From: Opitutia bacterium
Lineage (GTDB): Bacteria > Verrucomicrobiota > Verrucomicrobiia > Opitutales > T3Sed10-336
Assembly (NCBI GenBank): GCA_003566885.1
Contig: PXBO01000038.1
Span: forward strand, 1 to 34,434
DNA length: 34,434 nucleotides
Reading direction: 5' to 3'
Positions 1-12,224 of the stretch are shown one piece after another; the stretch's first letter is position 1, and every line of letters begins with the position of its first letter. Below the pieces are notes generated by a model. That model ran no database searches. It had not been told where the DNA came from and saw only the letters and a program-made list of their open reading frames with translations. The position numbers and the translations under genes were made by a program.

Positions 1-484
1 GGTCAGGCGAGACCAGAACGCTCTTGAAACGCTCCGCCCACAACGTTCCGTAACGCCCACGACTGCGGTTGTACCACAACGAAAAGCGGTGCTTGAGCTC
101 TCGCATGAACTGCGACACGTCACCCATCCGCGCCAGCAGACGCTCCCGCGCGGCTTCACCGTCCTCCCCACGCAAACGAGCCTCCCACGCCAGCGCCTTC
201 TCCCGGGGGTAAAGCACCCCCACCCGCCGCACCAACTCTTCGAGGTCCACCCCGCGGGTCTCGCTCTCGGGAGGCACCCGCACAAGGACGTGGAAGTGAT
301 TGCTCATGATACAGTAAGTGAGCACCTGCACCCCGCAAAACTCCGCCTGGCGGTGCAGTTGTTTGCGCAACACCTCCTTCTCCCGCCTGCCCAGCAAACG
401 CTCCCCCGCCACCACCCGGGTCATGCAGTGGTACACCCCGCTCATCTCCCCCAAAACCTTCAGCCGCCTCCGATTCAATCTCAT
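1..484 (-). CDS. REP-associated tyrosine transposase (Y1_Tnp/IS200-like), C-terminus beyond window
   Basis: The reverse strand has an open frame from an ATG at 484 to the left edge (161 codons, no stop), so the 3' end lies outside. The translation carries the hallmarks of the Y1 HUH transposase family: an N-terminal GVYHCMTRVV strand, the metal-binding motif YCIMSNHFHVLVRVP (His-Phe-His) near residue 60, and a downstream FMRELKHRFSLWYN helix followed by RYGTLWAERFKSVLV, as in RAYT proteins of Verrucomicrobiota. Proteins of this family cut and join single-stranded DNA at short palindromes; chromosomal RAYTs are usually single-copy, domesticated genes associated with REP repeats. Two palindromes lie just upstream (527-556) and could be substrate-like. 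A perfect TTGACA occurs at 515-520 on this strand, but the -10 position is poor. The overlapping frame at 156-545 is a shadow in another register. Confidence 0.85.
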   Translation of the reverse strand, partial: MRLNRRRLKVLGEMSGVYHCMTRVVAGERLLGRREKEVLRKQLHRQAEFCGVQVLTYCIMSNHFHVLVRVPPESETRGVDLEELVRRVGVLYPREKALAWEARLRGEDGEAARERLLARMGDVSQFMRELKHRFSLWYNRSRGRYGTLWAERFKSVLVSPD

Positions 485-526
485 ACACCACACCCCATCC
501 CACCAAACCGAACCTGTCAAGCCATA

Positions 527-556
527 TTTTGCCTGGCAAAATCATCTCCTAGGAGA
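527..556. repeat. Two adjacent short palindromes upstream of the RAYT gene
   Basis: Positions 527-541 form TTTTGCC-T-GGCAAAA (7-bp arms, one central base), and 545-556 form the perfect 12-bp palindrome TCTCCTAGGAGA. They sit 43 to 72 bp upstream of the transposase start. RAYT proteins recognise REP-type imperfect palindromes close to their own gene, so these are candidate recognition sites. They could equally be a repressor site or a terminator-like hairpin. No other copy was seen in this window. Confidence 0.4.
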
Positions 557-664
557 CTGCCTTGGATTTCGCGGTGAAGGGAATCGTGAGTTTTTCTAAA
601 ATCCAGGGGATATGCATTGAATATGGTTTTCTGATCTCCTACATTAAGCGTAATCATAAATTGA

Positions 665-3552
<2,888 letters not shown>

Positions 3553-3663
3553 AAGGGAGCGAGTTAAACCCCCTGCGCAAGGCGAGGCAAAGCCAATTTT
3601 GACCATCGCGCCAAATGAAATTCAAAGGTCCGATCTGGCGCTTCACCCGATGAGGCGGGCGGT

Positions 3664-5154
3664 TCAGAGAAAGTTCTCAAGAACCTTGGCACTGCTGACC
3701 ACCCCCGGGAGCCCGGCCCCGGGATGGGTTCCGGCGCCGACGAAATAAAGCCCTTCCACGTCTTCACTCTTGTTGTGCGGGCGAAACCAGGCGCTCTGGG
3801 TCAGGATCGGCTCGAACTGAAAAGCGGACCCCAACCAGGCGTCCAGGTCGCGCTCGAAATCCAGGGGGGTGAAAATCCTTTTCGTCACCAAATGCTTCCG
3901 CAGACCGGGCACCAGATGATCTTTCTCCAAAGACGCCAAAATTCGATCGGCATAATCCTCCTTGATCTCCTCCCAATCCTGTCCGCCACCCAGGTGCGGA
4001 ACCGGACTCAGCACGTAGAACCCTTCGCAACCCTCGGGCGCCAGAGAGGGGTCGGTCCGCGTGGGCGCATGGAGGTAGAGAGAAAAATCCTCGGCCACCA
4101 CCCGGCGATCGAAAATATCCTTCAGCAAGCCGGCGTAGCGCGGCCCGAGCACGATTGAATGGTGGGCCAGATGGGGGTAGGTTCGGTTCGTTCCAAAGTA
4201 CACCACAAACAAAGACATGGCGTAACGCATCCGCTCCAGCCGCCGGTCGGTCCATTTACGCCGGTGCTCCGGGCGGATCAGCTTGCGATAGGTATTGGCC
4301 ACATCGCCGTTGGAAACCACAACATCGGCCGGGAAAGACTCGCCGCCGGTAATTCGAGCGCCGGACGCCCTCCCCTGCTCCACCGTAATTTCCTCCACCC
4401 GAGCGTTCAACCTGACCATCCCGCCGATGTCCCGGAACATCCGGACCAGGCCCTCGACCAGCGCCCCGGTTCCTCCCAGGGCGAAATGAACCCCCCACTT
4501 TTTCTCCAGGAAATGAATCATGGAATAAATCGACGACGCCCGCAAAGGATTGCCGCCGATCAGAAGCGGTTCGAAGGAGAACACCTGACGCAAGCGTTCG
4601 TCGCTGATGAAACTGGAGACCCGTTTGTAGACCGACTGGTCGGCCCGCAGCCGAATCAAGTCCGGCGCCACCCGCACCATTTCGCCGAACGAGTGGAAGG
4701 AATGAGCGGCCAAATCGGTAAAGGCCCGGTCGAAAACCCGCTTACTGTAATCGAGAAACCGCCGATAGCCGGCCACGTCATCCGGGTTGAAGCGGGAGAT
4801 TTCCGCCTCGGTCCGCTCGGTGTCGCCAGTGTAATTGAAAACGCTGCCATCGGCGAAAAAAATCCGGTAGTAGGGGTCGCAAGGGACGATCCTGACGTAG
4901 TCTTCGAGTTTTTTCCCCGCTACCTCGGCCAACTCATCAAAAATGAAAGGCGCCGTGATCACGGTCGGACCGGCATCGAAGACGAATCCGTCCTGCTCGT
5001 AGACATAGGCCCGGCCGCCGGGTTTGTCCCGCATCTCCAGCAATGTGGTCGCATAACCACGCGCCTGTAACCTGATGGCCGCGGCGAGACCGCCAAAACC
5101 GGAGCCGATCACCACCGCCTTCTTATCCCCGCGATCCAATGGTTTGGTGCTCAT
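3664..5154 (-). CDS. crtI: Phytoene desaturase CrtI
   Basis: This is a 496-residue FAD-dependent carotenoid desaturase, the length of bacterial CrtI (about 490). The N-terminus carries the dinucleotide-binding motif VVIGSGFGGLAAAIRL (GxGxxG at residues 17-22) followed by KPGGRAYVYEQDGFVFDAGPT-type substrate-pocket sequence. The C-terminus has the signature GLYFVGAGTHPGAGLPGVV. CrtI inserts double bonds into phytoene on the way to neurosporene or lycopene, at the membrane. No crtB or cyclase lies nearby, so the remaining carotenoid genes must be elsewhere and the end product cannot be told. It is divergent from hflX; the 127-bp spacer should hold both promoters. Confidence 0.93.
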   Translation of the reverse strand: MSTKPLDRGDKKAVVIGSGFGGLAAAIRLQARGYATTLLEMRDKPGGRAYVYEQDGFVFDAGPTVITAPFIFDELAEVAGKKLEDYVRIVPCDPYYRIFFADGSVFNYTGDTERTEAEISRFNPDDVAGYRRFLDYSKRVFDRAFTDLAAHSFHSFGEMVRVAPDLIRLRADQSVYKRVSSFISDERLRQVFSFEPLLIGGNPLRASSIYSMIHFLEKKWGVHFALGGTGALVEGLVRMFRDIGGMVRLNARVEEITVEQGRASGARITGGESFPADVVVSNGDVANTYRKLIRPEHRRKWTDRRLERMRYAMSLFVVYFGTNRTYPHLAHHSIVLGPRYAGLLKDIFDRRVVAEDFSLYLHAPTRTDPSLAPEGCEGFYVLSPVPHLGGGQDWEEIKEDYADRILASLEKDHLVPGLRKHLVTKRIFTPLDFERDLDAWLGSAFQFEPILTQSAWFRPHNKSEDVEGLYFVGAGTHPGAGLPGVVSSAKVLENFL

Positions 5155-5281
5155 GTAGAATGGACCTTACCCATGGTCCGTTCCCCGAAAATGGCAACTC
5201 TTCCCACGTTTTGCGGACGATAAATCGAATTGCCGTTGACCAATCAGCGCGATGGAGTAGCTTTAAGGCACGATTATTTAA

Positions 5282-6589
5282 ATGTTTGAGGTCAAAGAAA
5301 AACCCAAGCAGGTGGAACGTGCTCTCTTGGTCGGCGTTCAGCGCCCTGAGATGGAACCCGGCGAAGGAGCGGCCCTGCTGGCGGAGTTGAAGGAATTGGT
5401 GAATACCCTGGGAATCGGCGTGACCGAGGAACGGCTCGTACCCCTGCGGGAACCCAATCCCCACACACTGATCGGCAAAGGGGGCGCGGCCCGTATCATG
5501 GCCACCGTCAAGGAGAACGGGATCGACGTGATCGTCTTTGACGACGACCTGACCCCGGCCCAGCAGCGCAATTGGGAAAAGGAGTCGGGGGTCTGCGTGA
5601 TCGACCGCCAAGAGGTCATCCTGGACATCTTCCACCAGCGGGCCACCACCCGGGAGGCCAAACTCCAGGTCTCGCTGGCCCGGATGAATTACTCGCTGCC
5701 GCGCTTAAAACGCGCCTGGACCCACCTCAGCCGGCAGCACGGCGGCGGCACCCTGATGCGCGGTCAGGGGGAAACGCAGTTGGAGGCCGACCGTCGCATG
5801 GTGCGCACCCGGATTGCCCGCCTGCGCCGGGAGTTGGCATTGGTGATCAAACACCGGGGAGTGCAACGCAGCAAACGGATGAAGCGTCCGGTCCCCACCG
5901 CAGCCATTGTCGGCTACACCAACGCGGGCAAATCCTCTCTGCTGAACGCCGTCACCGGGGCTTCGGTGCTGGCAGAAGACAAACTCTTCGCCACCCTTGA
6001 TCCCACCACCCGGCAATGCCGCCTGCCCACCGGTCAAAAATTGCTGCTCTCCGATACGGTCGGATTCCTGCGGCGTCTGCCGCACGACCTGGTCGACGCC
6101 TTTCGGGCGACACTGGAGGAAGCGGTAATATCCGATTTTCTGATACACGTCATCGACCTGACGAATCCCGATCTTGAAAAACATCACGCCACCACGATGG
6201 AAGTCCTGCGCGGCCTGGGAGCTGACGAAAAGCGGATGATAACCGTTTTCAACAAAGTCGACCGCTGCGGCGAAGACCACGATGGCCGGCTGCGTTCACT
6301 TCGCCTGCAGGCGCCCAACGCCTGTTTCGTCAGCGCGCTTTCCGCCGAAGGTATCCCCGATCTTCTGGAAAAATGTTCGGACATGCTGGCGGATGATATT
6401 CACGAGGTGGAGTTGTTGATTCCGCACGACCGCTACGACCTGATCGCCAAACTCCACGAAGTGGATTGTGTGCGTTCGAAAAATGCTGAACCCGAGGGAG
6501 TACGGCTGACCTGCCTCCTCCCCGAGCGCCTGCGCAAAGAGACCGCCCCTTACCTGATCGGGGCGGGCGAAACCGCCATGGCGATATAA
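5282..6589 (+). CDS. hflX: Ribosome-associated GTPase HflX
   Basis: The 435-residue product has the HflX N-terminal domain (TLIGKGGAARI, VIVFDDDLTPAQQRN) and the glycine-rich linker HLSRQHGGG...MRGQGETQLE that defines the family. The GTPase domain follows, with P-loop GYTNAGKSS (residues 211-219), DTVGFLRRLP, NKVD and a SAL G5 element. HflX binds 50S subunits and helps split or rescue stalled ribosomes in stress. Upstream, TTGACC (5236-5241) and TAGCTT (5258-5263) are a weak promoter candidate. The stop codon is 3 nt before the next gene, implying co-transcription. Confidence 0.96.
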   Translation: MFEVKEKPKQVERALLVGVQRPEMEPGEGAALLAELKELVNTLGIGVTEERLVPLREPNPHTLIGKGGAARIMATVKENGIDVIVFDDDLTPAQQRNWEKESGVCVIDRQEVILDIFHQRATTREAKLQVSLARMNYSLPRLKRAWTHLSRQHGGGTLMRGQGETQLEADRRMVRTRIARLRRELALVIKHRGVQRSKRMKRPVPTAAIVGYTNAGKSSLLNAVTGASVLAEDKLFATLDPTTRQCRLPTGQKLLLSDTVGFLRRLPHDLVDAFRATLEEAVISDFLIHVIDLTNPDLEKHHATTMEVLRGLGADEKRMITVFNKVDRCGEDHDGRLRSLRLQAPNACFVSALSAEGIPDLLEKCSDMLADDIHEVELLIPHDRYDLIAKLHEVDCVRSKNAEPEGVRLTCLLPERLRKETAPYLIGAGETAMAI

Positions 6590-6592
6590 ACG

Positions 6593-7057
6593 ATGGAAAC
6601 CCTGATCGCCTTTTTGGGCCGCTACCTGGTGATTCTCAGCGCGGCGATACTCGTCGGCAAAGTCGTCTACTTCAACTTCTTTGTGTCCCCGGTCCTCAAT
6701 CGAATCCTGGAAACCGAGACCCGGATCAAAGTCACCGGAGCGTTGTTCCCGCGCTACTATTACCTCGGAATCGCCTGCGGGCTGGCGATAATAGTCGCGG
6801 GCAATTTCCTGCAAATCCAGTTCCAACGCTGGACGGCGGTCGGCATCGCCGTCCCGATCGTGGTGGTGGAAACCCTCTGCCGATTCTACTTCCTTCCCCG
6901 CCTCAACAGCCTGAAATCGGTTATCGAACAGCTTCCCAAGGAGGAACAAAAAGCTTCCCCGGAGCGGCAGGAATGGCGAAAGCTTCAGAAAATCGCCCTT
7001 CGCCTCAACCTGGCGGTGCTGGTGGCCGGCCTTATTCTCATCGCCCGGATGACCTGA
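6593..7057 (+). CDS. DUF4149/TMEM205-like four-helix membrane protein
   Basis: This 154-residue protein has four predicted hydrophobic segments (about residues 5-30, 52-72, 80-102 and 134-152). A charged loop (EQLPKEEQKASPERQEWRKL) precedes the last helix. The pattern of Gly and His-free helices with FFVSPVLNRIL after helix 1 resembles the DUF4149 family of inner-membrane proteins of unknown function. It follows hflX by 3 nt, so it is probably translated from the same transcript. Function is not known. Confidence 0.75.
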   Translation: METLIAFLGRYLVILSAAILVGKVVYFNFFVSPVLNRILETETRIKVTGALFPRYYYLGIACGLAIIVAGNFLQIQFQRWTAVGIAVPIVVVETLCRFYFLPRLNSLKSVIEQLPKEEQKASPERQEWRKLQKIALRLNLAVLVAGLILIARMT

Positions 7058-7059
7058 TT

Positions 7060-7077
7060 AAAACCGCGCTGGCGCGG
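7060..7077 (-). terminator. Probable intrinsic terminator of the tRNA-Gln gene
   Basis: Read on the minus strand this is CCGCG-CCAG-CGCGG followed by TTTTAAT. The 5-bp GC stem with four T residues lies 41 nt downstream of the tRNA 3' end and next to the convergent DUF4149 stop codon. Confidence 0.55.
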
Positions 7078-7118
7078 GGAGCCTGCCATGAACGAAAGGG
7101 CGAAGCACTGACGTCGAA

Positions 7119-7192
7119 TGGCTGCCCGACAAGGATTCGAACCTCGACTAGATGGACCAAAACCACCTGTGCTACCATTACACCATCGGGCA
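7119..7192 (-). tRNA. tRNA-Gln (anticodon TTG)
   Basis: The minus strand folds as a complete 74-nt tRNA. The acceptor stem is TGCCCGA/TCGGGCA with discriminator G and an encoded CCA end. The D-arm contains TGGTGTAATGGTAGCAC. The anticodon stem GGTGG/CCATC encloses loop TTTTGGT (anticodon TTG, reading CAA/CAG). The T-arm has GGTTCGAATCC. It lies alone between two protein-coding transcription units, and no integrated element abuts its 3' end. Confidence 0.96.
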
Positions 7193-7228
7193 AGCGACTT
7201 CTGTTTCAACACCTAGAAGCGATCCTGA

Positions 7229-8635
<1,407 letters not shown>

Positions 8636-8645
8636 TTCAAATTCT

Positions 8646-8672
8646 CCGGAAAGGGATTGATCTTTCGGTTTT
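8646..8672 (+). terminator. Possible intrinsic terminator after eno
   Basis: CCGGAAAG (8646-8653) can pair, with one bulge, with CTTTCGG (8662-8668) across an 8-nt loop, and TTTT follows. It lies 10 nt after the enolase stop. The stem is short and imperfect. Confidence 0.4.
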
Positions 8673-8708
8673 CCGAGGCACACTTCTTTCGAAGTAGGAC
8701 CTTCGTTA

Positions 8709-9428
8709 ATGAGCGACTACGAATTCGAAAATTTTTCCGAGGGAGACTGGGACGACCGCAGCGATCTGGCCTGGAGCGAGTTTGATTGGGAAAGGTATCT
8801 GTGCGATCAGGAAGAGCTGTTCCACCGCTACCTTTCCCTTTACGGCAAGTTCCGGGATCGCTCCGACCGCCTGGACCGGGTGGCGGCCGGAATGGGCTGG
8901 GACTCCGGAGAATGGGCCTGCGCCCAGCCGCCTGACGAATACGATGACGACCCGGATGACGATTTCCTCGTCGCCGGGGAAGCCCTGCCGGAAGACGAGG
9001 AGGGGGAGGATCCGCTCGATCCCTACACCCTCTACCGCCATCCGATCTTCATCGCTGCCAAATCCCTTTACATTAGCCTCAACGAAGCCTGGGAACGCCT
9101 CGTTGCTCATCCCTCCTCCAATGTATCGGCCAGCCTGGCGTTGGCCTACCAAAAGAGTTTGCACCGAGGTGAAACCCATGCGGTTTTTGCCATTCACGCT
9201 TTAGATATGGGCGATTACGCCCTTTGTGTGGCTCAGCTCAAACGGGCGCTGAGCGATTTGAACCATACCATGCGTTTGCTGGAGGAAGTTTCACACTCGA
9301 AAACCGAAGCGGCTTCACAGTACCAAAGTGAAGCCCTCGCCAAGATATTCGACCTTCGGGAAATTTGCCTGAGGGTGATTCATTATTGTCGCGACGAGGC
9401 CAATCGTCGTTTCAGTGACGAAGACTGA
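8709..9428 (+). CDS. Acidic protein of unknown function
   Basis: I do not recognise this 239-residue protein. It has an acidic N-terminal part (EFENFSEGDWDD near the start and an Asp/Glu-rich stretch around residues 75-102, DEYDDDPDDDF and PEDEEGEDP). A neutral, apparently all-helical domain follows (about residues 108-239) with evenly spaced Leu/Ala/His. There is no signal peptide, membrane segment or catalytic motif I can name. It ends in ATG-distal sequence RRFSDED and abuts the sigma-like gene downstream, with 46 bp between its stop and the chosen next start. A GTG start for that gene at 9415 would make them overlap by 14 bp. The tight spacing suggests an operon, perhaps a regulator-partner pair. 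Confidence 0.8.
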   Translation: MSDYEFENFSEGDWDDRSDLAWSEFDWERYLCDQEELFHRYLSLYGKFRDRSDRLDRVAAGMGWDSGEWACAQPPDEYDDDPDDDFLVAGEALPEDEEGEDPLDPYTLYRHPIFIAAKSLYISLNEAWERLVAHPSSNVSASLALAYQKSLHRGETHAVFAIHALDMGDYALCVAQLKRALSDLNHTMRLLEEVSHSKTEAASQYQSEALAKIFDLREICLRVIHYCRDEANRRFSDED

Positions 9429-9474
9429 GTTTTTCGCTGCCCCACCGCGTAAGCGACCCATATTCAACGTGCCG

Positions 9475-10287
9475 ATGCCAATTATGGTTTCCAGGGAACA
9501 ACGTGTCTTGAAATCTCAACAAGTGCGAGCCAACCTTCGCCGTCATCTGCGCCAAGCTGTCCGCGGCGATCAGGAAGCTTTTGTGGAGCTAACCGAGCCC
9601 TATCTCTACCTGATCCTGGAGTTTCTGGCGACCCGGGGCTATGGCGCGGCGACGGAGCGACTGGAAAAGGCGGCGGAATTGTTGCGCGAAACCTGGAAGT
9701 TTCTGCCCTTTATGCACCGGGTGGCGGATGTCGAACACTATTTGGCGACCGCGCTGTTCTCCGTGCCGAGCCGGAGCGAGGCTTCCTGGGAAACCCTGAA
9801 CCAGAGGCTCCTCGAACTGGATCCCCGGCAGGCGTTCGCCCTGATCGCCCGCGATTTCGAGAATTGGGACTACCGCCATGTCGCCGCGGCCCTGCGGATT
9901 TCGCGGCGGGAACTCTCAGAGGTATTGGTAACCGTCCGTTGTCGCCTGCTGGAGATCGACCTCGATAGTCTGGAGCCGTCGGCCGCAGCCTGCGTGCGGC
10001 GTCTGTCCCTTGATCTGGACGGCCAACAGCGCGCGCGCGAAAAGCACCGAATTTGCCAACAGATCATTACCCTGCCACAAGCCCGCGAGTTCAAATCCGA
10101 ATGGCTCGAACTGCGTTGCGGCCTGATCGAGTACCGGCAACAGGTCCGTATGGCCGACGAGGAACGTAAAGACTTTCTGCGGGCCGCCGTTTCCGGTCTG
10201 AGCACGGCGCAAATGATCCAGGTTCCCATGCTGGAACGCTTTGCCAGCCGCCTGCCCTTCCGTCCGTCGTTTGCCGCCAGTTCCTGA
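9475..10287 (+). CDS. Divergent sigma-70/ECF-like protein
   Basis: The 270-residue product (from ATG 9475; alternatives GTG 9415 and ATG 9484) has the outline of a sigma factor without a perfect match. A region-2-like stretch reads LRQAVRGDQEAFVELTEPYLYLI, followed by a helix with LLRETWKFLPFMHRVADVEHYL. A region-4-like helix-turn-helix reads DYRHVAAALRISRRELSEVL, followed by an Arg-rich helix VTVRCRLL. A helical extension of about 90 residues follows that ECF factors normally lack. It could be an ECF-like sigma, an anti-sigma-type or another DNA-binding regulator. The target cannot be read from the sequence; candidates are its acidic upstream neighbour and the metal-uptake operon downstream. 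Confidence 0.65.
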   Translation: MPIMVSREQRVLKSQQVRANLRRHLRQAVRGDQEAFVELTEPYLYLILEFLATRGYGAATERLEKAAELLRETWKFLPFMHRVADVEHYLATALFSVPSRSEASWETLNQRLLELDPRQAFALIARDFENWDYRHVAAALRISRRELSEVLVTVRCRLLEIDLDSLEPSAAACVRRLSLDLDGQQRAREKHRICQQIITLPQAREFKSEWLELRCGLIEYRQQVRMADEERKDFLRAAVSGLSTAQMIQVPMLERFASRLPFRPSFAASS

Positions 10288-10384
10288 AATGACCGGCGGA
10301 GCGGCGAAGCCGGCAAAACGCCGTTTCGCATTACCGGCCGGGAAGCGCATTTTACAGTTGATTTTTTCATTTTGCCGTCGCAAT

Positions 10385-10402
10385 ATTTTGAATAATCAAA
10401 AT
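10385..10402. promoter_or_regulatory. Candidate metal-regulator operator upstream of the Mn/Fe importer
   Basis: A perfect inverted repeat, ATTTTGA-ATAA-TCAAAAT, ends 14 nt before the ATG at 10417. An additional half site ATTTTG lies at 10369-10374. The AT-rich dyad in a GC-rich genome, placed where the -10 region and transcription start would be, is what a DtxR/MntR- or Fur-family repressor site looks like. The identity of the regulator is inference; none is encoded in this window. Confidence 0.55.
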
Positions 10403-10416
10403 CGACAGACCGCATA

Positions 10417-11373
10417 ATGAAAAGATTTGTAAATACGCTCCTTACACGCCCATGGAAATCCGCTTCTCTCGTGATGTTAACCGCCTGGGTCGCCCTTCCG
10501 GGGTGTGCACCGGGATGGCAAGGTGACCCGGACGACGACCGCGTTCGAGTGGTGACAAGTTTCAGCGTAATCGAGGACCTGGCCCGCGGAGTGGCCGGGG
10601 AGCGGGCCTTGGTGCGCGGGTTGGCTCCGGTCGGAGCCGAGGTGCATGAATGGGAATTATTGCCCCGCAACTTTGTCGATTTGGAAGGGGCCGATATCGT
10701 CTTCATCAACGGGTTGGGTTTGGAGCAGTGGCTGGAGCAACTCCGCGCCACCCTGCCGGCGGGTGTGCCCCTGGTGGCGCTGGCGGAGGAGATCGAGCGG
10801 GAGGCCATTCCTATTCAACAGGGTGAACTTCGCGGCGGTCCCGATCCCCACGTGTGGATGGATCCCAGGGCGGCCGCGGAATTTGCGGAGATCATCCGCG
10901 ACCGGTTGATCGAGCTCGATCCCGAAGGCGAAGAGGATTACCGGACCAACGCCTCCGCCGTTCTGGAAGAACTCGAAGCCCTGCATGACGAATTAGCCGG
11001 CACCTTCGCCCGACTGCCGCCCGAACGCCGCCTCTTGATCACCAGTGAAGCCGCTTTCCTTTATTTCGCCGATACCTACGGATTTCAGCACGCCGGGATC
11101 TGGGGAAACAATGCCGAGGAGGAGGGCACGCCCCGGCAGGTCGCCGGAATTGTGGACCTCATTCGGGAAACCCGTCCGGCCGCGCTGTTCTGGGAAAGCA
11201 CGATCACCGATCGGTACGTGCGCGGTATCGCCGAGGATACCCGCCTGCCGGTGGCGGGACCGCTTTACGTGGATTCGCTGGGCCGGGCCGGCACCGGCGC
11301 GGAAAGTTATGTCGCCATGATGCGTCAAAACGCCCGGGTAATTATGGAAGCCTTGACGGAGGGAAGCGATTGA
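10417..11373 (+). CDS. Mn/Fe ABC transporter substrate-binding lipoprotein (cluster A-I)
   Basis: This 318-residue ZnuA/PsaA-family protein has a signal sequence with lipobox LPGC (Cys30), so it is probably anchored in the periplasmic leaflet. The four metal ligands of the PsaA/MtsA type can be assigned: His77 (EVHEWE), His145 (GPDPHVWMDP), Glu211 (LITSEAAF) and Asp286 (LYVDSLG). His-His-Glu-Asp favours Mn(II) or Fe(II), whereas zinc binders have a third His and a His-rich loop, which is absent here. It is the first gene of a three-gene operon (binding protein, ATPase, permease). It shares one nucleotide (TGATG) with the ATPase gene. The upstream dyad at 10385 suggests repression by metal. 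Confidence 0.92.
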   Translation: MKRFVNTLLTRPWKSASLVMLTAWVALPGCAPGWQGDPDDDRVRVVTSFSVIEDLARGVAGERALVRGLAPVGAEVHEWELLPRNFVDLEGADIVFINGLGLEQWLEQLRATLPAGVPLVALAEEIEREAIPIQQGELRGGPDPHVWMDPRAAAEFAEIIRDRLIELDPEGEEDYRTNASAVLEELEALHDELAGTFARLPPERRLLITSEAAFLYFADTYGFQHAGIWGNNAEEEGTPRQVAGIVDLIRETRPAALFWESTITDRYVRGIAEDTRLPVAGPLYVDSLGRAGTGAESYVAMMRQNARVIMEALTEGSD

Positions 11374-12224
11374 TGCGGAATTCCACCATCACGATGTTCA
11401 AAGGAGAGACCAGGGACTTGCCCGTATCCGATCTTCGGTTCGGACGGGGCGTCGAGGAATCCCCTGCGATTGAAGCGGAGAATATCGCCGCCACCTACGG
11501 GGGGCCGCCGGTGCTCCACAATCTCAACCTCCGCCTGCCCGGCGGAGAGCTTATCGCGTTGATTGGTCCCAACGGAGCCGGGAAATCCACCTTTTTCAAA
11601 CTTTTGAGCGGCGTTATGCGCCCGATCGAAGGGCGCCTTTCGGTCATGGGGCAGGAGGTTGGTCAGCAAAGGGCACAAAGCGCGATCGCCTATGTTCCCC
11701 AGGAGGAAAGCATCGACTGGGATTTTCCCATTTCGGTGCGGGAAGTCATCCTGGCGGGTCGATTCGGCCGAATGCGCCAGGAAGGATTTCCCGGGCGACT
11801 CTTTCCGCCCTGGTTCGCCCGGCGCGAGCACCATGACGCCGCGCGGCGGGCTCTGGACGCGGTGGAAATGCTGCACTGCGAAACACGTCCGATCGGCGCG
11901 CTTTCCGGTGGTCAAAAGAAGCGGGTCTTTCTGGCCCGCGCCTTGGCTCAGGACGCGCGGATTCTGTTGCTGGACGAACCGCTCGCCGGCGTAGACGCCC
12001 GTTCCGCCGAGGTGATTTTCAACGTCTTTCACCGCGCCCGCAATGAAGGCCGCACCCTGATCCTGGTCACCCATGATCTGGCCAGCGCCGAGAAATACGC
12101 GGACCGGGCCGTGCTGATCAACCGCACCGTCATCGCCGAAGGAAAGCCGTCCGAGGTCCTTACCCTGGAAAACCTGGCTCAGGCCTTCGAAGGCGGTTAC
12201 ATTCCGGGCCGACGTTCCGCATGA
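11373..12224 (+). CDS. Metal ABC transporter ATP-binding protein
   Basis: This 283-residue ATPase has Walker A GPNGAGKST (residues 65-73), Q-loop YVPQEESIDWDFP, signature LSGGQKKRV and Walker B ILLLDEP with a D-loop AGVDARS and switch His in VTHD. The DWDFP segment after the Q-loop is typical of Mn/Zn family ATPases (MntB, SitB, ZnuC relatives). The ATG at 11373 overlaps the previous stop codon and has a good GGAGGG site about 9 nt upstream. About 30 residues precede the ABC domain proper. The 3' end overlaps the permease start by ATGA. Confidence 0.93.
   Translation: MRNSTITMFKGETRDLPVSDLRFGRGVEESPAIEAENIAATYGGPPVLHNLNLRLPGGELIALIGPNGAGKSTFFKLLSGVMRPIEGRLSVMGQEVGQQRAQSAIAYVPQEESIDWDFPISVREVILAGRFGRMRQEGFPGRLFPPWFARREHHDAARRALDAVEMLHCETRPIGALSGGQKKRVFLARALAQDARILLLDEPLAGVDARSAEVIFNVFHRARNEGRTLILVTHDLASAEKYADRAVLINRTVIAEGKPSEVLTLENLAQAFEGGYIPGRRSA

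Noticed and set aside
5236-5263. TTGACC-N16-TAGCTT as hflX promoter
   Set aside because: The -10 element matches only three of six consensus bases; listed only as a weak candidate in the gene entry.
7119-7192. tRNA gene as an integration site for a mobile element
   Set aside because: No integrase, direct repeat of the tRNA 3' end or foreign gene block is next to it.
9870-10808. Open frame (312 codons) on the minus strand across the sigma-like gene and the metal operon promoter
   Set aside because: Ser/Arg-rich composition typical of a shadow frame; it crosses an AT-rich regulatory region and two conserved genes.
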